A stretch of DNA of 64,000 nucleotides from Hydractinia symbiolongicarpus (Eukaryota; Cnidaria; Hydrozoa; Anthoathecata; Hydractiniidae). The DNA lies in assembly GCF_029227915.1 (NCBI RefSeq), contig NC_079888.1:7065001-7129000 (forward strand), written 5' to 3'. Positions 22,732-36,035 of the stretch are shown here, in pieces (position 1 is the first letter of the stretch; every line of letters begins with the position of its first letter). The notes beneath the pieces are model-generated. The model did no database searches. It was not told the DNA's origin and was given only the letters and a program-made list of their open reading frames with translations. The translations under genes and the position numbers were made by a program.

Positions 22732-25700
22732 ATGAAGATTGGTTTGAAGCTTCTTCTTGTTGTCATTCTGATGACTACAGTATGCTCTGGTGGGTATTGC
22801 ATTATAAAAATACATCGTATATTTTAGACGTAAAAATATCATTTAACCTTATTTTTCTCTCTTCTTTTTAGTTAGACGTCGTGTTCACAGTCTGCCCAGC
22901 ATAGGTAGGTAGTGTATTTTTTTAATTACCAAACTGTTTATCCATATAGCAAAAGTAAGGAATATCATTTATATGCATGGCCATAAAAATGTTTTGTATA
23001 CGAATTTGACGTGTTTCAATTGATGCAAAAGAAATGAACTAACTACTGAAATGTTTAACTAGCAGTTTGCACAATCGTGATTTTTGGTGTTATTTCTAAG
23101 CATAAAATTACTTAATAAAGATTAATTTGTTTACATTGAAGTTTCTATTTATTATTTTTAAATTTACATTTTCAGTGTTATTCACATCGAAAACTTTTAG
23201 TTATTGATTTCACTTCAATGCTTGTTTAGCTCTTTGTCATCGAGTTGAAATCGTCGCATTGTTTTTCCTCTGTTAAGAAAAAATAAAATAAATAAAAATT
23301 TCATTTAGCTACCCTGTTTAGCAATTGCCAGAACAGCATTGCCACTCCAAGAAGATGTAATTTCCGTTCACCATTTCGAACGATAGAGAGCACCTGCAAC
23401 AATAGACAGCGCACAACTCTTGGAGCAACAAACACCACATTGCTTAGACTTATAGGTAGCTATGACTAATACTTCGTTTCTTTCTTTAATCACGCCTCTT
23501 TTTTATTTTGGTTTGGTTAGTACAAACTGCAGACATATTCTTCCTCTGCTTCTACTTCAACTTCGCCATAAAGCGTATAAAATTTTATTCGGTCTGTCTA
23601 CACAGCGTGTTTACACGTTCCTGTCGATAGGTAATGAAGATGAATTTGGCAGAACAATAAAAAAATTACATTTTTAACGATCGTGTATTTCAACGTGTAT
23701 TTCAAGTATTTAAAAAGAGTTTCTAGCAATACCTTGTTTTTACACATCCGGGCAGACGTCAAAGTGTCGAAAAATGAGTTACTGTCAAAAATGTGAGAAT
23801 TTGTGTACACACAAATTCATATATGTATATCTTCCAAAATAGGCTCAGTTTATGCTGCTGGTACAAAAGGAGGAATACCACGTGGGTTTCCAGGAACAAA
23901 AGAACGCTTACCAACAGCTAACCAAGTTTCTCGTGGGGTATTTGATGCAGTAAAGGAAAATTCGCAACGAACAAGACTAGGAGTTTCCGTAATGTATATG
24001 ACATTTGGACAATTTGTGGATCATGATCTCACATTAGTTGATCATAGTTCTTCTTGCGATACGGCAAGGTAAATTACTTTCTGCTCTAAGCCAGTAAACC
24101 TCAACAAAAGAATAAACGATAAATTAAAAGTAGCTCAAAAAACATAGCTCATCTTGTGAAATAATTACTTGTTCCATTTTCTAACGGTATTTCTAACATT
24201 ATCTATCTTCTACACTTTCTACTAAAATTTAACTTATTATATGAGCGGTAAGTGAAAATTTGATTTTACCTTTGTTATAGATGCAAGACTGAGACAAACC
24301 CTTTCGCCTATCCGTGTTTTCCCATCAGATTTTCAAGAAACGGTAGAAAATGTACACCAAATGGAAGATCATTACCACAATGTGAAAGTTGACGATCAGG
24401 AGGAAGAGAATTCAACAACAGATTATCTGCTTTTATTGATTCTGCTAACGTGTACAGTCACGAACCAGAACTTCTTGAAAGTTTACGGACAAATGATGGT
24501 AATTATCTATTTCTGTTCTGGATTTTTTATAGTAAAAAGAAAGACGCTTTTCGAGATGGATACGTTTCTAAATAGTAGGTGCGTCAAATAGATGTTTTGC
24601 TTATAAGCAACTTTATATGAGCAATATAAGTGTGAAATTCTTCAAACACAATCCATCAGAGTACTGGTTGTTACTAAAAATTGGTTAGCAACAACCGGTA
24701 TTAAGTGAAAGAATAGAAAAAGGAGAAACCAATATATCATCCAACGCCTAAGATGAAATTGATTTAAGCAAATAATGCATGGGAGCTTCGTCATCCTTTA
24801 CACAACCGTGTCAGGCCAGACAAAAGAGGACTAGCAATAAATGCAGCACCGCAGAATTATTGTTGATTTGTTACTAGCTGTTAGAACATATGACAATTTA
24901 TTCTTTTACAATTGTTTTCTTTTTTACTTACTTAAAGACTTGTCACATTGGCACACGACGTTCTGTAGGATTGTAAAAAGGACATTTTGCGCGACGTATT
25001 GTTTTGATTCTGATTCAATTTACATCTGAACGCATTGTTCTAAATAAAAAGCAAAAGCAACACCAGCCTACAGTTACAGAGTTCCATATAGAAACGTATT
25101 ATTAGGATAAAATTGATAAAATTTTCTAAAAACAGAAGAATATTCTCTAGTCAAAAATATGTAATTTTAGTTCCTTTTGGCCTTTGTGCTGCTCAAAAAT
25201 ATTTAAACCTTTATTGCAACCATTTAGCCTATTTAGTTCTGCTCTTTCTCTATAAGAATCTGTGCACATCTGCAAAATTTACGAAGTTGTGTAGACCTTA
25301 CTACACAAAGTCAAGTCATTTGTAATTTATTATTACTTTTGTCTTTTAACTTCAGGTACTGGAAGATTAAGACTCACCGGTAACTTGTTGCCTTTGAGGA
25401 CTACTAACTGTATGCTAGAAAACGGATGTTCATTGGTCGGCGAAGAGCGAGGGGATGAGAATCCACCTTTGAATACAATGCATACACTTTGGGTAAGAGA
25501 ACACAACAGAATTGCTGATAATCTAAGAAATGTGAATCCAAATTGGAGAGGGGATCTTGTATTTCAACACAGTCGGAAGATTGTTGGAGCTATATTTCAA
25601 CATATAGTTTATAATGAGTTTGTGCCACTTCTTGCTAACCTTAAAAGATACACTGGCTATAAAAGCAGTGTTAATCCAAGCATCTCAAATGCATTTGCAA

Positions 25701-26719
25701 ACGCAGCATTTCGATTTGGTCACACTTTGATTCCGAATTCTTTTGCCCGATTGAATAAAAATTTTGATCATGCCAAGCCTGATTTATCATTGCAAGAATC
25801 TTTCAGAAATATTTTGCCAGTTCGCGAAGATGGAATTGAACCATTAATGTTTGGCTTACTTAAAAACCAATCTCAAGATTTTGACACAGATTTCGCATTT
25901 GGAATTGCAAGGCGATTGTTTGTGCCTGTTGGAAGCAAGGAATACAGAGATCTGACGGCATTAAACATACAACGTGGAAGAGACCATGGTCTTCCAACTT
26001 ACGGAGCATTTAGAAAATTTTGCAAGTTGGAATCTGTAACACGTTTTTCACAGCTACGCGGAATCATTCGTTCCAGCGCTATATCGAAACTTAAAAGGCT
26101 TTACAGTAGTCCTAACGAAATTGATCTGTTTGCAGCTGGTTCAAGCGAAATCCCACTAAAAGGCAAGCTTCTTGGTCCAACATTTAGTTGTTTAGTGAAG
26201 GATCAATTTGAAAGAACTCGAGATGGTGATCGATTCTTTTATCAACGAAGGGCTGTATTTAGTCAAGCTCAACTTAATGAAATCAAAAAAGTCACGTTTG
26301 CCAGAGTCCTATGCGATAATTTAAAGGATATTGTATCAATACAGAGAGACGTATTTCAGGCTCTTAACAATGGAAAGAAAAGAGTTGAATGCGGAAATAT
26401 ACGTGGAATTAATTTTAGGAAGTGGTTTACTGGCGGATTAAGTAGTCCTGAAGGCGCTACTACCGTGAAACCTCAGCCATACTATCGTCCTGGAAACTAC
26501 TACCGTCGACAATACTCACCTGGACGATATTATCGTAAACGATTTTCTCGTGAAAGAAAATTTCGTGGACGATATTCTGGTGGAAGAAAATTTCGTGGAC
26601 GATATTCTGGTGGAAGAAAATTTCGTGGACGATATTCTCGTGGAAGAAAATTTCGTGGACGATATTCTCGTGGAAGAAAATTTCGTGGACGATATTCTCG
26701 TGGATATCATTTTGGTTAA
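22732..26719 (+). CDS. Secreted animal heme peroxidase (peroxidasin/MPO-like), six exons, internal TGA
   Basis: Exons I assign: 22732-22789, 22872-22904, 23309-23455, 23843-24068, 24281-24498 and 25356-26719. All have GT-AG borders and phases 1,1,1,2,1, giving 682 codons including the stop. Exon 1 is a signal peptide (KLLLVVILMTTVCSG). Exon 3 has FRTIESTCNN, the family's opening motif. Exon 4 has GQFVDHDLT: distal heme His at residue 140 and calcium-ligand Asp 141. Exon 6 has EERGDENP (catalytic Arg 259), MHTLWVREHNRIA, FRFGHTLIP (proximal His 350) and RGRDHG. The His140-to-Arg259 segment is shorter than in mammalian peroxidases; Arg259-to-His350 is about usual. It would use H2O2 to oxidise extracellular substrates or cross-link matrix. 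The tail after about residue 580 is Arg/Gly/Tyr-rich with five 10-residue repeats. Odd: codon 192 is TGA (24390-24392), so the gene is a nonsense allele, a recent pseudogene, a recoded gene, or an assembly error. Confidence 0.9.
24390..24392 (+). other. In-frame TGA in peroxidase exon 5
   Basis: Context CAA TGT GAA AGT TGA CGA TCA. Both borders of this exon are in phase and the translation continues as peroxidase sequence after the stop (FIDSANVYSHE). No plausible micro-intron removes it. A CpG-type CGA-to-TGA change would give it from Arg; selenocysteine recoding is a remote alternative with no SECIS element identified. Confidence 0.8.
26551..26700 (+). repeat. Five 30-bp coding repeats, C-terminus of peroxidase
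   Basis: Five consecutive exact-length 30-bp units encoding [E/G]RKFRGRYS[G/R]. The last four differ by only a base or two, so they expanded recently. A looser version (YYRKRFSR, YYRRQYSP) precedes them. The translated tail is strongly basic. Confidence 0.95.
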
Positions 26720-27875
<1,156 letters not shown>

Positions 27876-29260
27876 CTCTCAACAAACACATCTGTAGTAT
27901 TCTCATGTCTCAAGTAGTTCTTTAGTGTGAGGAAAAACACAAAAAAATTGTTGTTCTGTCCAACTTGTTTTTTGTTTTGTCTGGCTGTTTATTACGGAAC
28001 TAAGCAAAGCCCATTTTCGAATCAATAGTGTGGGCGTACATTTCCCTTACATATAGGTGAAATCTTGATTTACGTACCAACTTGTATGCGTTTTGACTCA
28101 AGACAATCAAGCGTAGCCGCGGTCACTTCTTCTGAGCACAGTTGAATAACAAAGGCAAAAGGTCCTAGTACCAAGTTCGGAGCAAACTAAATTAAAACAT
28201 GGCTACGTATTGTTGTGATTTGGCTTCTCTGCTTACAATGGATTTTTTACATCTATTGAACCACTTCTTAGTCTCAGTTACACCTAAAGCTAGCATAGAA
28301 CTAGCTATTTAGCTAGTATAAAACTTCTACATGCTAGCATTGAGAAATTCCTTTAGACAGATTTTCTAGGTAGCTAGCTATATACTTAACAATGAGTGAG
28401 TAAATTTTACTCTGTAGGAATATCTCATAACATAGCTTGTTCTAAGCTACAATTGTCCACAAAATTTGTTGACTCTTGCAATTTTAAACCAAAAACCAAG
28501 AACCAACACGTTTAGCAAAGAGTCAGTTAAGGAACACAGTTATAGCTACATATTCTGCGGATAGTACTTTTTGTAACCACTCATGATCAATAAGTATATA
28601 GAGGTTGATGTGGTCTCGTATAAACGTTTACGCTGCTCAGCCACAAAGGGCACTTTTTAACATTGAATGACATGGAAGAAGGAGGGGGATTGGAGAGCCT
28701 TATTTTTGAGGACAACTGTAACTATATTGTAGGCATGGCACAAAGAACCCGGAGTAGTATACATTGCCATTTTGTCAGGAAATCGACCTTCTTAAACGCT
28801 ATCAGTAGCATTCACCAATTCGATTCAAGTTACGCAAACAAAAATTAATTCTATATTAAATAACCATGAAAACTTGTTTTAGAAAATAAAACTGCTGTGT
28901 GATTTTTAGCTGGACAGGATAGCAACAGGCTATTTCCCCTGTTATTATTTAAACCGAAGTTGCAATAAAGTTTTTTTGGAAAATATACCTATCCGATGTC
29001 AAGATTAATTTTTGATATTTCACGAGATTTTTGTCATAAAATAAAGCAATGTTACAGGGCTCTTTGCTTTAACAGGGTAAAAATGTTACCTACACATTTC
29101 CACAAAATATAATTGCTGAGTGATTGTTTTAGCTGCATAGGGTAATAACAGGCTGTTTACGGTCTGTTACTTTGAACGAAAAAGTGAAGTATGTTATGTG
29201 TGCTGTAAATCCACAAGCATAAATAATATGCACCTGTAAAGTTTTTCATATTATATTTAT
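27876..29260. other. Non-coding with a diverged direct repeat
   Basis: No gene seen. A roughly 70-bp segment at 28880-28950 (TAGCTGGACAGGATAGCAAC...) is repeated with changes at 29104-29172. Confidence 0.5.
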
Positions 29261-29370
29261 GCTCTTTTGGTCTAATGGCCATGACACATGCAAATGAGAG
29301 ATCCAGGTTCAAATCCCGGAGAGGACTAGGGAAAACATAATTATCTACAAAAACTAGGTAATAATAATAA
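29261..29370 (+). mobile_element. Short tRNA-derived SINE
   Basis: A-box-like TGGTCTAATGGCC and a perfect-looking B box GGTTCAAATCC (about 29307) at tRNA spacing, then about 25 bases and a short AATAATAATAA tail. The acceptor stem does not pair cleanly, which argues against a functional tRNA. Confidence 0.6.
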
Positions 29371-30035
29371 TTTAACATTTTACGTTTGAAGCTTAGATGA
29401 TAGTTTAAATAGATTAGTTGTAAAGATTAATATAAGGTCTTATTGTCCATGAACGTCTGGAGTAAATGGTTTTGCAAAATGACGGGGAACGGATCTATTA
29501 CGCTTTCCCCTTAACCGATGTAATTGACAACGTTTTTACTTCATTTGCACCAATAACTTGATTTTTCCGAAATCGCTAAATTACAATTTTAGCTTTACTA
29601 ATAATGATAAACATTCTACTTTTCAAAATTTGTTCTTTATCAATTAGTATACCTTTTATTTTGTTAAATTACACAAGTTTATTAAGGGCTGACCACATAG
29701 GGCGAGTCAGCCTAAATATGATGGTTTTAAAATATTGTATTAAACACTTAAAATTGCACTGGTTAAAATAGGGTTTTGTGCTGCCCACTTGAGGCATGCG
29801 GATATAATTACTACTACGAGAATAACAAGAAATTGTTCGTCGCTTTAAATAAAACTTTTAAAAATACTTTGAACGGCTAATAACTCAAGGCAGGGCTAAC
29901 TTTTACCGATATTACCAATTCCTTGAACGGAATATCCAGCCTAGGAATTTTTGTCGCATCACAAAAGCAAAGACCGGAATGTAGTCCTATTACCGCCAGT
30001 TATTACCCGCCTTTTTAGAATTTTTCGTAGATAAT
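29371..30035. other. Non-coding, no gene seen
   Basis: No exon, RNA gene or repeat recognised. Confidence 0.5.
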
Positions 30036-30219
30036 GACGTGGTTCGCTGCGTAAATATGGATAACGGATTTATTCGCAGAAATGAACGCAGTTATTTTCG
30101 TAGATGTGGACGTCGTTCTTTTTGTAAATATGGAAGCCGTTCTTTTTTGTAAATATGGAAGCCGTTCTTTTTGCAAATATTGAATCCGTTCTTTTCGTAA
30201 TTATTGAAGCCGTTCTTTA
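30036..30219 (+). repeat. Minisatellite, about 26-bp unit
   Basis: Five to seven imperfect copies of a GTTCTTTTTGTAAATATGGA-like unit followed by AGCC. Confidence 0.8.
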
Positions 30220-30299
30220 AAAAAAAACCCGCATGTCGTTATCCTCAGTAATAAAAGTTGTAGCTATCTAACTGCATTTAGCACAAGATTATGTCTTAA

Positions 30300-31045
30300 C
30301 CCTATTCGGTCCGGGGGGGGGGGGGGGGGGGGATTCCGCCCTCCCTGACGTTTTTTTTTAATAACTCCTGATTGCTTTCTTACATGGCTGTGATACTTAC
30401 TGAGTTTCAACATTTATCTATTAGACACCTGCATGCTAAATTTTTAGGTCCCATACCATTCAGAGGCTTTGATATTGGCCATTACTCGAAACTACCCCTA
30501 AAATCTCTATGAAATCCTTATAATGGGGAAAATATAACAACTCCTGTTAGGAGTATCCTTAGAACTTGAAACTTGCAACACAACTTTGTTTTGTGAAGAA
30601 GAATTTTGAATAATTTTGACACGTGACTAATCCGATTTCCCGATTTTGTCGGATTTTAACCGAAAATCGGGAAAAAGCGGATTTTCGGGCAATTTTTGGC
30701 AATTTTTTATTCGATCCATGTAAAAACCGGAAGATATGTTAAAACAAATTTATTTAGCCTTCAGAAACTTCAAACAGAATGTAAAAATTCGCTCTAGAAC
30801 AAAAGTAATTATATTTTAAGCAGATAGTGGCATTTTTATCAATTTTTAAGCTTCTGATGACGTCACAGAAAATGTGCTGACGCAAGCAAAAATTAATTGT
30901 CGCCATTTTGTTCCTTTTATGACGTACTATAAGTGTGCCAAGTTTGATTCAATTTGAACAATCCTATGAAAAGTTATAGAGGGGGGGCGGAATCCGCCCC
31001 GCCCCCCGGTCATAGTATGTTCGAAAAACCCCGGACCGAATAGGG
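30300..31045. mobile_element. piggyBac-like MITE
   Basis: Perfect 17-bp terminal inverted repeats CCCTATTCGGTCCGGGG (left from 30300; right reversed, ending at 31045), each flanked outside by TTAA (30296-30299 and 31046-31049). CCCT-starting ends with a TTAA duplication are diagnostic of piggyBac-type elements. There is no transposase frame. A 20-G tract lies at 30313-30332. Confidence 0.75.
30313..30332. repeat. Poly-G tract
   Basis: Twenty consecutive G residues just inside the left end of the MITE; this is exactly where the segmental duplication begins (30333). Confidence 0.95.
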
Positions 31046-33994
31046 TTAAGACAGTGGCCATGGCTACGTAGAGGTTTACCTCTCTAAAGACTTCGCTGTG
31101 ATACAAAAATCTCCCTTGTTACTAGGAATGCACAAAATAGACATTGGACTAACATAAGGTACAAAAAAACACAGGGCAACAAAAAAAATTAAAGCACGAT
31201 AAACGAAAGATGCAGTGAAAAACATAACAGTTAAGCAGGTCAAAATGAAATATACAAGGATAAATGAAATAAATAAAACTAATCTTTAGTATCCTTGAAC
31301 GGAACTGCATGCAAAACAAACAGCAAATCATCCAAGGGCCTTACAAGGTAAACGTACGTGGATTGGCCCAAAGGCACAACGTTAAACTAAACGAATCAAG
31401 TTATAGGATTTCTGCTTCTCTTACATGTTTATATATTTTTAATTACGCCTTTTCTTTAATAAATATAATAATATAAAATATAATAATAATAATAAAAAAA
31501 TGCGAACTAAAATTGAAATTGAAATTGACAAAATATATATCACAAGGATCACAAGCAGATATAAAAAACTAACTAAATGGAGCTTGTTTATCTTGTAACG
31601 CTGTTTGAATGAAAAAAGGATTCCTCTTCATTGCTACCACTTACCCCCTCATCAGAAATCCCCTCCTTACAATTAAGGTAACAAAAATAATTACTTGGCA
31701 TTTGAACATGTTAATAGGACATCAGCGCTTCTTGCTTTTATGTGAACTATTTATTTGTGGTTTTTATGTGACTGTGACACACTCTTACTGTGATATAGGG
31801 TGTTAAATGTTAGTAACATCATTGTTACATTAATGCGCTGACCATAATTAATTTAAACAATTATACTTAATACCAATGTTATATAATTCTTGTTTCTACT
31901 TGCAGGGGTGATTTTTTTCCTGTGGGGTGAATGTATTTATAAAAGATCATGCAAATAAGAAGTTGGTTAAACGAAGCCAAAAGAATGATCTATGCAAAAT
32001 TTACAAATGACAAGATATATTAAGTTATAGCATAATAAAAACCGGATTTTTAATTTACATAAGGTGTTTTATTCAATCAAGGTGTTAAAAATTGTTCCTT
32101 TCTTTTGATTTGTAGTCACTTGCTGAATAAACTCGGTGCTAATATTACCAGACGGGATCGGATCAGATTTCCTCGACCCAATTAAGCCACGGTTTTCGCT
32201 TTCGTAATATAATCTGTCGCAGATTTAAATTTCCAACTCGATTTGTGCTGCGGTTTTTGATTTGGCAAACATGATCCGTCGCGAATTCACCATTCTCAAT
32301 GCACTTCCAGAAAGCGATTTATTTCGTCGCGACATAGTTTTCCAGGGTACAATATGGCTCCGTATTACGATTGATCAGGCCTTGCAGTGATAACTTTCCG
32401 TTAAAAAGAGGGAGAGTAGTAACAACTGGAAGGAAATACGCAAATGGTGGTGAAAAAGATGATATTGCTGTTATGATTGACAACGTCTAATCTTCTATGT
32501 CAACAGCGGAGAAAAAAATAATTGACAAAGATGCTGAATCAAATACATCATCCAATACATCATCAAGGGTTGAAAAATTTTCAACTCAATGATACTAAAT
32601 TGCAGACAGTATGAAGTATGTCGCTTTTCTTTTTCTTTCTCACTCCCCTTACCCCAAGGCACACCAGCTCCAAACAATCATTAAGTTACTAGCTAGATCT
32701 TCCCGCCCAGTGCATTAGCTTCTCTTTATTTTTTTCACTCTGCTTAACCATTTCCTGTTAGATTTTTTTATAACATCAATACAATTTCCATGATTAAGTT
32801 ATAAACAAACATTTTACTTTTAGGTTATTTCCACAACTATGGGAAGGAAGGAATTAAGAGAAGGGGGATGTTGAAACAGTGTCTGTAAATGAATCAAGCA
32901 TGGTTGAAGCTCTGTTGTTATCTTTTCATGATAAGTACAGACAGCATTGGATTTAAAACAGTGATTGACCTTCAAGCTGGTGGAAAAGAAAATGAAACCA
33001 CACTTACTTTATCCTTGAAAGTTTATCAATTTTTGAGCATGATTGTTTAGTCAATAACTTTCTTTTCATCCCAATTAGATTGTTGACTTCTGCTTCAGCT
33101 GAGATCCGCAATTTCGTTTTTCTTCACATATCCGTTTCTCACTGCGCGCACGTGTTCATGAACTCGTTGTTTGAATTTTCTTTTTGTTTTGCCTATATAT
33201 GCTGCATCACAATCTCTACACGGGATTTCGTTTTTCCAGGCTAGTTTTGTCTTTTGGTTGGGACATAGATAATTACAACAACATCATAATTTCTGAAAAA
33301 GTTTGCCGTCACGCAGTCGTGTACTACCGAAACTGACGTGATGGTAATGTAAAAGATGCTAAAGACATTTCTCTTGACATGTAGTAGTGGCACTGGTCAC
33401 ATTTTAAATTTTATTTGGGAAGAAAAGAAGGTTAAATTCAAAAGAAATCGATGAATTCTCGCACGTACAATAAAAAAAATTGAAATATTTGATAATTTTT
33501 GTCATTATTAAGCATTATTTGGTTTCCGTCAACAATATTATTTGTGTAACTTTTGTTCTTTCGCTTTTGCGTCAACAACAATGAAAAAATTGACGGAACT
33601 GGCAGGGTTAGTCCTTCTATAAGAGAAACGATACCTTGCAATATTAATTATCATGCCTTTAGTAAAAAAAACATTCTTTCTCTGACCTGGCATTAATCTT
33701 TCTTAGCACGTGCTGCTTTTATTTCCATAACGCTAAAGTCAAAACAATTCAAACAATTTAGGCTACAAGTAAAGAGACATAATTTACAAGAAGCCTCTTT
33801 ATGGTAATACCAAAAACATATAAAAATATTGCATTTACAACAGACACATTGATGTCTTGAACATATTGGCGTGGTCTTTATATACTATCAATCACAAATC
33901 CCATCGAATTGATTTTTCGCCCCACCACACGATACTTGTTGCGTGAGTATAAAGAATATAGCTAAATGTATGTGTATAGGCGTGACTGCGTAAG
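30333..33994 (+). repeat. Tandem segmental duplication, unit 1
   Basis: Begins ATTCCGCCCTCCCTGACG and ends GACTGCGTAAG, both identical in unit 2. Near-identical along its length, except that it lacks the sequence corresponding to 35462-36035 (junction near 31791) and 37326-37596 (junction at 33051/33052) of unit 2. Confidence 0.92.
33052..33300 (-). pseudogene. Penelope-like GIY-YIG endonuclease fragment, truncated copy
   Basis: Counterpart of the fragment at 37445-37940. It retains the EIPCRDCDAAYIGKTKRKF-type region on the minus strand, but the C-terminal part is removed by the 271-bp deletion at 33051/33052. Confidence 0.65.
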
Positions 33995-34707
33995 ATTCCG
34001 CCCTCCCTGACGTTTTTTTTTAATAACTCCTGATTGCTTTCTTACATGGCTGTGATACTTACTGAGTTTCAACATTTATCTATTAGACACCTGCATGCTA
34101 AATTTTTAGGTCCCATACCATTCAGAGGCTTTGATATTGGCCATTACTCGAAACTACCCCTAAAATCTCTATGAAATCCTTATAATGGGGAAAATATAAC
34201 AACTCCTGTTAGGAGTATCCTTAGAACTTGAAACTTGCAACACAACTTTGTTTTGTGAAGAAGAATTTTGAATAATTTTGACACGTGACTAATCCGATTT
34301 CCCGATTTTGTCGGATTTTAACCGAAAATCGGGAAAAAGCGGATTTTCGGGCAATTTTTGGCAATTTTTTATTCGATCCATGTAAAAACCGGAAGATATG
34401 TTAAAACAAATTTATTTAGCCTTCAGAAACTTCAAACAGAATGTAAAAATTCGCTCTAGAACAAAAGTAATTATATTTTAAGCAGATAGTGGCATTTTTA
34501 TCAATTTTTAAGCTTCTGATGACGTCACAGAAAATGTGCTGACGCAAGCAAAAATTAATTGTCGCCATTTTGTTCCTTTTTTGACGTACTATAAGTGTGC
34601 CAAGTTTGATTCAATTTGAACAATCCTATGAAAAGTTATAGAGGGGGGGCGGAATCCGCCCCGCCCCCCGGTCATAGTATGTTCGAAAAACCCCGGACCG
34701 AATAGGG
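33995..34707. mobile_element. piggyBac-like MITE, left-truncated duplicate
   Basis: Same interior and right inverted repeat as 30300-31045, ending GGG then TTAA; the left inverted repeat is absent because the duplication breakpoint lies within the element. Confidence 0.8.
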
Positions 34708-35461
34708 TTAAGACAGTGGCCATGGCTACGTAGAGGTTTACCTCTCTAAAGACTTCGCTGTGATACAAAAATCTCCCTTGTTACTAGGAATGTACAAAAT
34801 AGACATTGGACTAACATAAGGTACAAAAAAACACAGGGCAACAAAAAAAATTAAAGCACGATAAACGAAAGATGCAGTGAAAAACATAACAGTTAAGCAG
34901 GTCAAAATGAAATATACAAGGATAAATGAAATAAATAAAACTAATCTTTAGTATCCTTGAACGGAACTGCATGCAAAACAAACAGCAAATCAACCAAGGG
35001 CCTTACAAGGTAAACGTACGTGGATTGGCCCAAAGGCACAACGTTAAACTAAACGAATCAAGTTATAGGATTTCTGCTTCTCTTACATGTTTATATATTT
35101 TTAATTACGCCTTTTCTTTAATAAATATAATAATATAAAATATAATAATAATAATAATAATAATAAAAAAATGCGAACTAAAATTGAAATTGAAATTGAC
35201 AAAATATATCACAAGGATCACAAGTAGATACACTAAACTAACTAAATGGAGCTTGTTTATCTTGTAACGCTGTTTGAATGAAAAAAGGATCCCTCTTCAT
35301 TGCTACCACTTACCCCCTCATCAGAAATCCCCTCCTTACAATCAAGGTAACAAAAATAATTACTTGGCATTTGAACATGTTAATAGGACATCAGCGTTTC
35401 TTGCTTTTATGTGAACTATTTATTTGTGGTTTTTATGTGACTGTGACAAACTCTTACTGTG

Positions 35462-36035
35462 TAGTTAATTGACAAAGCACGAATCAATTGAATAATGATT
35501 TGGTGATGGATGGTTGCCAATGTGCCTACAATGAAAAAAATTCCACTTTACTGTGGTAAATGATCATATAAAAGTTTTTGATTGAAAGGTTGATCAGTGA
35601 AAAAGAAGCGGGAACTCATTGGATAAAAACTATCATAATCTAATTGACCCAAAGTTTTTTTCAGAAGTAATTTCTCCATTGCATCATAGTTTACCAATTA
35701 CGAAACAGAGCATAGTTCGTTGGTAATTTTTTTGAACTGTTCTTTTTGTACATCTAGTGCAACTAAATAGTGTCTAATAGATTGTCAGTTTCATAAAATT
35801 CTTTAATATTAATTCAATAGCGGGACATTTTGAGTCTTCTTCAACCTACAAACCTGTGTAAGAATAATGGAAATCAGAATCAGATCGAGTGCCTCACCGA
35901 TAGTTCTTCTTTATTTTGTCTTAGTTTTCTTAAATTGTTAGTCCAGATCTCTGGTATATTAAGTATTGACCAGAAAGGCAACATTGTGTGTTTTATATAA
36001 GTATACATTGAAACCGGTGACGGAAACATTTTTAG
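35462..36035 (-). pseudogene. Relic of promoter, first exon and start of exon 2 of the 41-kb secreted-protein gene
   Basis: On the minus strand it contains ACCGG...TATAAAACACACAATGTT, matching the TATA region at 41194-41225 (ACCAGTG...TATAAAAGACGCGATGTT). About 100 bases further is ATTCTGATTTCCATTATTCT followed by TACACAG|GT, aligned with the signal-peptide exon end ATTCTGATTGTCATTGCCAT then CACACAG|GT. The start codon position reads GTG and the frame is shifted, so it is dead. Near 35500 a TTTCATTGTAG acceptor with CCATCACC...ATTGA resembles the start of exon 2. The similarity continues to the right (36036-36440 versus about 41230-41600), so this is an ancient copy of the whole 5' region. 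Confidence 0.6.

Noticed and set aside
22452-22802. 116-codon minus-strand frame
   Set aside because: It overlaps the promoter and first exon of the peroxidase on the other strand and has no domain features.
29261-29328. Functional tRNA gene
   Set aside because: A and B boxes are present but the acceptor stem does not pair properly and a short body with an AAT tail follows; SINE is the better reading.
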